In this document: positions 63,851-64,000 of the stretch, piece after piece
How positions within the stretch are numbered: the first letter of the stretch is position 1
Layout of the letters: every line of letters begins with the position of its first letter
From: Deroplatys truncata
Taxonomy: Eukaryota; Arthropoda; Insecta; Mantodea; Mantidae
NCBI GenBank assembly: GCA_030765065.1
Contig: CM060989.1
Span: forward strand, 34,711,501 to 34,775,500
Reading direction: 5' to 3'
Length of the DNA stretch: 64,000 bases
Translations under genes and position numbers: made by a program
Notes under the pieces: model-generated
The model's database searches: none
What the model saw: the letters and a program-made list of their open reading frames with translations, nothing else
Told to the model about the DNA's origin: nothing

Positions 63851-64000
63851 GGTAATGAATATTCCGCCCCACCTCACTTTCCCTCTCTTCTCCGTTTATT
63901 CATCTAATCCGTTTTGTATCTTCCTAAAAAGCAAAAACGATCAAAACATAAACGAAGAAAAGACAGAAACTACGAAAAAATGCTTCGTTTTCGTTTTTAT

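Overview
The window is a repeat-dominated stretch of an arthropod, most likely insect, nuclear genome. Evidence: spliced-gene structure (a GT splice donor and a pyrimidine tract plus AG acceptor), AT-rich intergenic DNA, tRNA-headed SINEs, several mariner/hAT/LINE/Gypsy/Polinton/Penelope families, and no bacterial-style operons. The species cannot be named from the sequence. Only one host gene is supported: the first coding exon of a PLP-dependent decarboxylase (CSAD/aspartate decarboxylase 'black'-like) at the left edge, minus strand, with the rest of the gene beyond base 1. Nearly everything else is mobile DNA, much of it nested.

Layout. 0-1.3 kb: decarboxylase exon and upstream DNA. 2-16 kb: many copies of one abundant ~0.7-1.25 kb repeat (called repeat R here, ends carrying CTTTCTCTACC), interrupted by mariner copies, two fold-back mariner-derived MITEs and tRNA-headed SINEs. 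16.3-23.5 kb: a very young Gypsy-type LTR retrotransposon on the minus strand (LTRs 1127 bp with 2 differences seen, 4-bp CTAG target duplication). It has a long Gag with an 11-residue repeat array and a Pol fused in frame across a large internal deletion. It lies inside an older repeat (repeat X, with a tyrosine-recombinase-like fragment) whose second copy at 52.76-53.43 kb supplies the unoccupied site. 24.5-31.4 kb: a broken Polinton/Maverick (adintovirus-like) element: integrase end with chromodomain, a 'TLPS' conserved protein, a small pX-like protein and a minor capsid gene, in one orientation, split by R, SINEs, a Tc1/mariner-superfamily copy and an LTR-like repeat. 31.4-33.8 kb: LINE remnants. 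34.2-38.2 kb: SINE-like repeats, a candidate solo LTR and R fragments. 38.2-39.5 kb: the best mariner copy. 39.8-42.3 kb: R copies with a LINE RNase H fragment and a SINE. 42.3-46.4 kb: AT-rich DNA, a second LTR-like repeat and a LINE 3' end. 46.7-47.7 kb: a hAT relic split by the third fold-back MITE. 48.5-49.85 kb: a 1.3-kb polypyrimidine tract. 50-57 kb: R copies, a DD41D-like mariner relative, repeat X, mariner and SINEs. 57.6-64 kb: a LINE RNase H remnant split by a 634-bp hAT element with intact ends, an RTE-like LINE and a Penelope-like GIY-YIG remnant.

No transposase, reverse transcriptase or capsid gene here looks intact. The only long uninterrupted element genes are the gag and deleted pol of the Gypsy element, which could only move with enzymes supplied elsewhere. 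The biologically richest parts are the Polinton relic, the young deleted Gypsy element with its Gag repeat array, and the fold-back MITEs built from two opposed copies of a mariner transposase 3' end.
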